From assembly GCA_028289605.1 (NCBI GenBank), contig JANQON010000003.1:124001-188000 (forward strand): 64,000 nucleotides of DNA. The letters are read 5' to 3'. Under the pieces are notes generated by a model that saw nothing but the letters and a program-made list of their open reading frames with translations, was not told where the DNA came from and made no database searches. A program made the translations under genes and the position numbers. This document shows, one piece after another, positions 60,978 through 64,000 of this stretch. How positions within the stretch are numbered: the stretch's first letter is position 1; every line of letters begins with the position of its first letter. The stretch is from Hyphococcus sp. GTDB taxonomy: Bacteria; Pseudomonadota; Alphaproteobacteria; Caulobacterales; Parvularculaceae.

Positions 60978-61027
60978 AGCCAATGATCGGCTAAACCGGG
61001 GCTGTCGCAGCCGGAAGGAGCCAATGC

Positions 61028-61447
61028 ATGAGCGCGTCAGACCCTTACGAAGTGACGGCCGGCGTTCCGGACGTGTCGACCTATCTGCGGCTCCGCAGAA
61101 TCGGGGGGCTCAGCCCGTTCACCGAAGAGGCCGCCGAGAAAGGCCTCGCCGGATCCGTCTTCGGGGTGACGGCGGTCCATGACGGGGAGACGATTGGCAT
61201 GGGACGGGTCATCGGCGACGGCGGCTGTTTTTTTCAGATCGTCGATATCGTTGTCGATCCGGCGCATCAGGGCAAAGGGCTCGGCAAGCGGATCATGGAC
61301 GCGCTGATGCGCCGCCTCAAAGAGGCTGCGCCGACATCCGCATATGTCAGCCTCATCGCCGACGTCCCCGCAAACCGCCTCTACGCGCAGTTCGGGTTTC
61401 GCGAAACGGCGCCGCGCTCTATCGGTATGGCGCAACACATCGCGTGA
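61028..61447 (+). CDS. GNAT family N-acetyltransferase
   Basis: A 139-residue protein with the acetyl-CoA motif A region V-D-I-V-V-D-P-A-H-Q-G-K-G-L-G-K-R-I-M-D (Q-x-x-G-x-G/A form) and the later N-R-L-Y-A-Q-F-G-F. The substrate is unknown. ATG at 61028 follows GGAAGGAG. It is divergent from the TetR gene and convergent with the S9 peptidase gene. Confidence 0.88.
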   Translation: MSASDPYEVTAGVPDVSTYLRLRRIGGLSPFTEEAAEKGLAGSVFGVTAVHDGETIGMGRVIGDGGCFFQIVDIVVDPAHQGKGLGKRIMDALMRRLKEAAPTSAYVSLIADVPANRLYAQFGFRETAPRSIGMAQHIA

Positions 61448-61478
61448 GCGTTGGCGGCGCAGTTTCAGTTGTCGTCGC

Positions 61479-63446
61479 TTATTCCTCAAACAGCGACTTT
61501 AAAAACAACGCCACGGCTTCGCTCATCGCATCGCGGTTTGTTTTTTTGCGGAAGCCGTGACCTTCGTCCTTGGCCCCCATATACCAAGCCTCGCCGCCAT
61601 TGGCGCGCACCGCGGCCAGGATCTGTTCGGCTTCCGAGGCCGGCACGCGCGGATCGTTCAAGCCCTGGATGATGAACAGAGGCTTCGTGATTTCATCGGC
61701 GCGGTTGAGCGGTGAGATCTCCTCCAGATGCGCGCGCATTTCCGGGTCGCGTTCGTCGCCGTATTCGGCGCGCCGAAGGTCGCGGCGATAGTCCGCGGTG
61801 TTTTCAAGAAATGTTACAAAGTTGGAGATGCCGACAATATTGACGCCGCCCGCCAGCCTGTCGCCGAAGTGCACCATTGACGCCAGCACCATGTAGCCGC
61901 CGTAAGAACCGCCATAGACAACGATTTTTTCAGCGTCGAGATCAGGCTGGGTCTCAATCCAGTCAATCAGCGCGCCAATGTCCTTGACGGAATCCTCGCG
62001 CTTGAAGCCGTTGTCGAGTTGCAGATAGCTTTTTCCAAAGCCCGCGGATCCGCGCACATTGGGCCGAATGATTGCCGCGCCAAGCTTGTTCGCCCAGTAT
62101 TGATGAGTCGAAGAGAAGAACGGTCGGGCCTGGCCTTCCGGACCGCCGTGGATGGAGATGATGACGGGATACGGTCCGTCCGTTTGCGGACGGTAAATAA
62201 AGGCGGGGATCCGCCGGGCCTCTCCGTCGACCTCGTCAAAGGTCGGATAATCAAAAAACTCAGGCTCGACGAATGTTTCGGTGTTCAGTCCGCCCACCTC
62301 GCTTTGGGTCCAGCGCTGCAGGGCGTCGCGTCCTCCGCCAAGCGACCAGGAGTAGACGTCTCCGGGCGAGTCGCTGGCGTTCAGGCTGAAACCGAGCGTT
62401 TGGCCGTTGGGGCTATAGTCGAGGCTGTAAATCACCCCTGGCGGCAGGTCCGGCGCCGCGAGATCGCGGTCGTTGCGCGTGCGCCGGATGTGAAGCGTCG
62501 ATCGGGCCGCATCATTGACGGTGAAAGCGTAGGTGCGGCCATCGGGAGCAATCGCAACTTCTTCAACATCCCATGCGATATCGCGCGTCAGGTTTGTCTT
62601 CTCGCCGCTTTCAAAGTCGTAGCGGTAGAGATTGAGAAACTCACCTTCCTCATCGCCGGTGAAGTAAACGGATTTTCCGTCTGCGGAGAAAGCGGCGCCG
62701 CCATAGGCGATCTTCTGGTCGGACGGATTGATCTGGACGGTGTCGCCCGTCTCCGCGTCAAGCAGGAAGATTTCAGATTCGTTGATGGAGACATAGTGGT
62801 ACAGAAGGATGGTCTCGCCGTCGGGCGACCAGTCAATCGGCCCCCACCAGCCGTCGCCGGTGAAAACCGTGCGGCGGTCTTCCGGCGCGGCGGCGGACGC
62901 AACCACAACGCCCTTGGTTCCCCCGTCCATGGTTTTCTGCCATGCGACGCGTGTTCCGTCTTTCGACCAGACCGGCGCCGTCTTGCGGCCCTCGCCGTCG
63001 GAAATGCGCCGCGCTTCGCCGTCTTCCACGTCGTAGACATAGATTTGGAAATTCTCGTCGCCGCCTCTGTCGCGGATAAACAGGAACTGTCCCGCATCGC
63101 TCGGCGACGGGGTGACGGATCTGACCGGTTCGTCAAAAAACGTGATCTGCCGGCGCGCCCCGCCCGGTTCCGCGATGAAATGCACCTGCGCGGTTTCCGC
63201 AAACCGAGTGGTGACAAAGGCGCCTGCATTGCTCGCGTCAAATCCGGAAAGCGCGGCTGAACGGGTGTTTTGGTAGCGGACGAGTTCGCCCCTGAGCTGT
63301 TCCGGCGTTTCGGGAACCGCCTCCAAAACCAGGTTGCCTTTCTCTATGCGCTCCGGCGCGCCCATAGCGGCGCTGACGCTAAAGGCGGCGGCGGTGAGGA
63401 TGGCGACCGACTTTGCGGCAAAGACCCGCAACTCAGCTCTGTGCAT
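61479..63446 (-). CDS. Exported S9 family peptidase (prolyl oligopeptidase type)
   Basis: A 655-residue serine peptidase. A signal peptide (about 1-28) is followed by an N-terminal beta-propeller-like region of W/G/D-rich blades (about 30-400). A C-terminal alpha/beta hydrolase domain has the nucleophile G-G-S-Y-G-G-Y-M (about 495-502), the Asp near N-D-P-R-V-P and the His in E-G-H-G-F. It cleaves peptides outside the cytoplasm. ATG at 63446 has AAAGGAG upstream. Confidence 0.9.
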   Translation of the reverse strand: MHRAELRVFAAKSVAILTAAAFSVSAAMGAPERIEKGNLVLEAVPETPEQLRGELVRYQNTRSAALSGFDASNAGAFVTTRFAETAQVHFIAEPGGARRQITFFDEPVRSVTPSPSDAGQFLFIRDRGGDENFQIYVYDVEDGEARRISDGEGRKTAPVWSKDGTRVAWQKTMDGGTKGVVVASAAAPEDRRTVFTGDGWWGPIDWSPDGETILLYHYVSINESEIFLLDAETGDTVQINPSDQKIAYGGAAFSADGKSVYFTGDEEGEFLNLYRYDFESGEKTNLTRDIAWDVEEVAIAPDGRTYAFTVNDAARSTLHIRRTRNDRDLAAPDLPPGVIYSLDYSPNGQTLGFSLNASDSPGDVYSWSLGGGRDALQRWTQSEVGGLNTETFVEPEFFDYPTFDEVDGEARRIPAFIYRPQTDGPYPVIISIHGGPEGQARPFFSSTHQYWANKLGAAIIRPNVRGSAGFGKSYLQLDNGFKREDSVKDIGALIDWIETQPDLDAEKIVVYGGSYGGYMVLASMVHFGDRLAGGVNIVGISNFVTFLENTADYRRDLRRAEYGDERDPEMRAHLEEISPLNRADEITKPLFIIQGLNDPRVPASEAEQILAAVRANGGEAWYMGAKDEGHGFRKKTNRDAMSEAVALFLKSLFEE

Positions 63447-63573
63447 CGACTGTCTCCTTTGGGATGCGGCTCAAATTCGAAAAAACGCCCGTGTTGTAGC
63501 ATGCAGTCCGGCGCAAATCCCGAATTTTCGCCGACGCAAGCGAACAGCCGTCATCAGCGAAGCGGGCCGCCGG

Positions 63574-63981
63574 CTATTCCTGCGCCTGCCGCAGCTCGTC
63601 GAGGTAGGGTTCGGGAAACCCATAGTCGGCGGCGACTGTCAGCAGCGCTCTTGCGTAGTCCTTGTTGGTTCCAGCGGTCTTGTCCGCGGGCAAAATGTAA
63701 CACGTCGCCTCAACGTGTTCGCCGTTCATGAGGTCAACGATCACCGGTTCCGGCGCGTAATCCGCAACGCTTTTTTCTGAATAGAGAATCGCCGCTTCGC
63801 GATCGGTAATGTCCATGACGACGCCGTAGACGCGGCTATCGGACTGCGGGACGATCGTCGCCCGATCGCCGATGCGCAGACGGCGCCCGTCGACAAAGCC
63901 CGGCTTGGCCCATGAAGGTTCAACGCCTTGTTCGGCGAGTAGGCGCGCATCCATAAAGAGGCCGTAGAAGAAAACGTTCAC
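63574..63981 (-). CDS. AIG2-like/gamma-glutamylcyclotransferase-fold protein
   Basis: A 135-residue protein with the opening F-F-Y-G-L-F-M-D (the Y-G-x-x-x glutamyl-binding loop) and the body of the GGCT/AIG2 fold. Such proteins may act as gamma-glutamylamine cyclotransferases; activity is not proven. The GTG at 63981 with AGGAA eight bases before is the preferred start over the TTG two codons earlier. The gene lies at the window edge but appears complete. Confidence 0.75.
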   Translation of the reverse strand: MNVFFYGLFMDARLLAEQGVEPSWAKPGFVDGRRLRIGDRATIVPQSDSRVYGVVMDITDREAAILYSEKSVADYAPEPVIVDLMNGEHVEATCYILPADKTAGTNKDYARALLTVAADYGFPEPYLDELRQAQE

Positions 63982-64000
63982 GATCAAGGTTCCTGCGTCA

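Noticed and set aside
62019-63260. A 413-codon open frame on the plus strand opposite the S9 peptidase gene
   Set aside because: The minus strand encodes a complete S9 peptidase with signal peptide and catalytic motifs. The plus frame has no domain and no ribosome site.

Overview
The window looks like ordinary chromosome of a GC-rich alphaproteobacterium. The evidence is the F0 ATP synthase operon order atpI-atpB-atpE-b'-b, a CcrM-type GANTC methyltransferase with a CtrA-like box and GANTC sites in its promoter, the smc / DsbA / DciA-like / mutY cluster, a RpoH promoter plus ROSE-type thermosensor in front of hsp20, and many small GC-rich palindromic intergenic repeats. A family such as Parvularculaceae or another CcrM/CtrA lineage would fit, but there is no rRNA or other marker here to prove it. 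No tRNA, rRNA, CRISPR array, prophage or insertion sequence was recognised.

Layout. 1-2150: heat-shock protein, small lipoprotein, inositol-phosphatase family enzyme. 2320-7457: acyl-CoA degradation cluster (acyl-CoA synthetase, DUF1272 protein, two complementary acyl-CoA dehydrogenases, MaoC hydratase). 7578-11976: alkyltransferase-like DNA repair protein, DJ-1/PfpI protein, SYLF protein, adenine deaminase, PhoD. 12083-16464: iron(III) ABC transporter in two divergent pieces with a Fur-type box, then a Zur/Fur-family regulator. 16563-21454: tandem glycine riboswitch and the complete glycine cleavage operon gcvT-gcvH-(glycine-zipper protein)-gcvPA-gcvPB. 21468-27218: TetR/SDR divergent pair, GltB-like FMN protein, serine hydrolase, methyltransferase, flavodoxin-like protein. 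27400-30033: F0 ATP synthase. 30430-30977: small wHTH-like protein and a lone Flp pilin. 31097-33369: a CsoR-controlled five-gene metal cassette. 33473-40716: SRPBCC protein, SMC, two DsbA-like proteins, DciA-like protein, MutY. 40703-45890: membrane protein, DUF2799 lipoprotein, acyl-CoA carboxyltransferase, CcrM, flavin-type oxidase family protein. 45893-50552: RNase HII, PA0069-type radical SAM protein, two TIGR0428x glycosyltransferases, membrane dipeptidase. 50580-56541: small membrane protein, secreted protein, SDR, YaaA, FAD oxidase, exported methyltransferase, DUF1963 protein. 56883-59300: a TIR-TM-TolB-like-TPR protein. 59352-63981: PhyH dioxygenase with its TetR regulator and a perfect 17-1-17 operator, GNAT, S9 peptidase, AIG2-like protein.

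The most noteworthy items are the CsoR cassette, which pairs a copper-type CsoR with a MerP-like His-rich chaperone, a MerT-like four-cysteine membrane protein, an outer-membrane barrel and a His-rich exported protein, apparently driven by a near-leaderless promoter inside the operator; the TIR-TolB-TPR protein, which keeps the putative NADase glutamate; the paired acyl-CoA dehydrogenases that each carry half of an active site; the RNA regulators (ROSE and tandem glycine riboswitch); and a family of about 85-135 bp intergenic elements bounded by GAAA-tetraloop hairpins.
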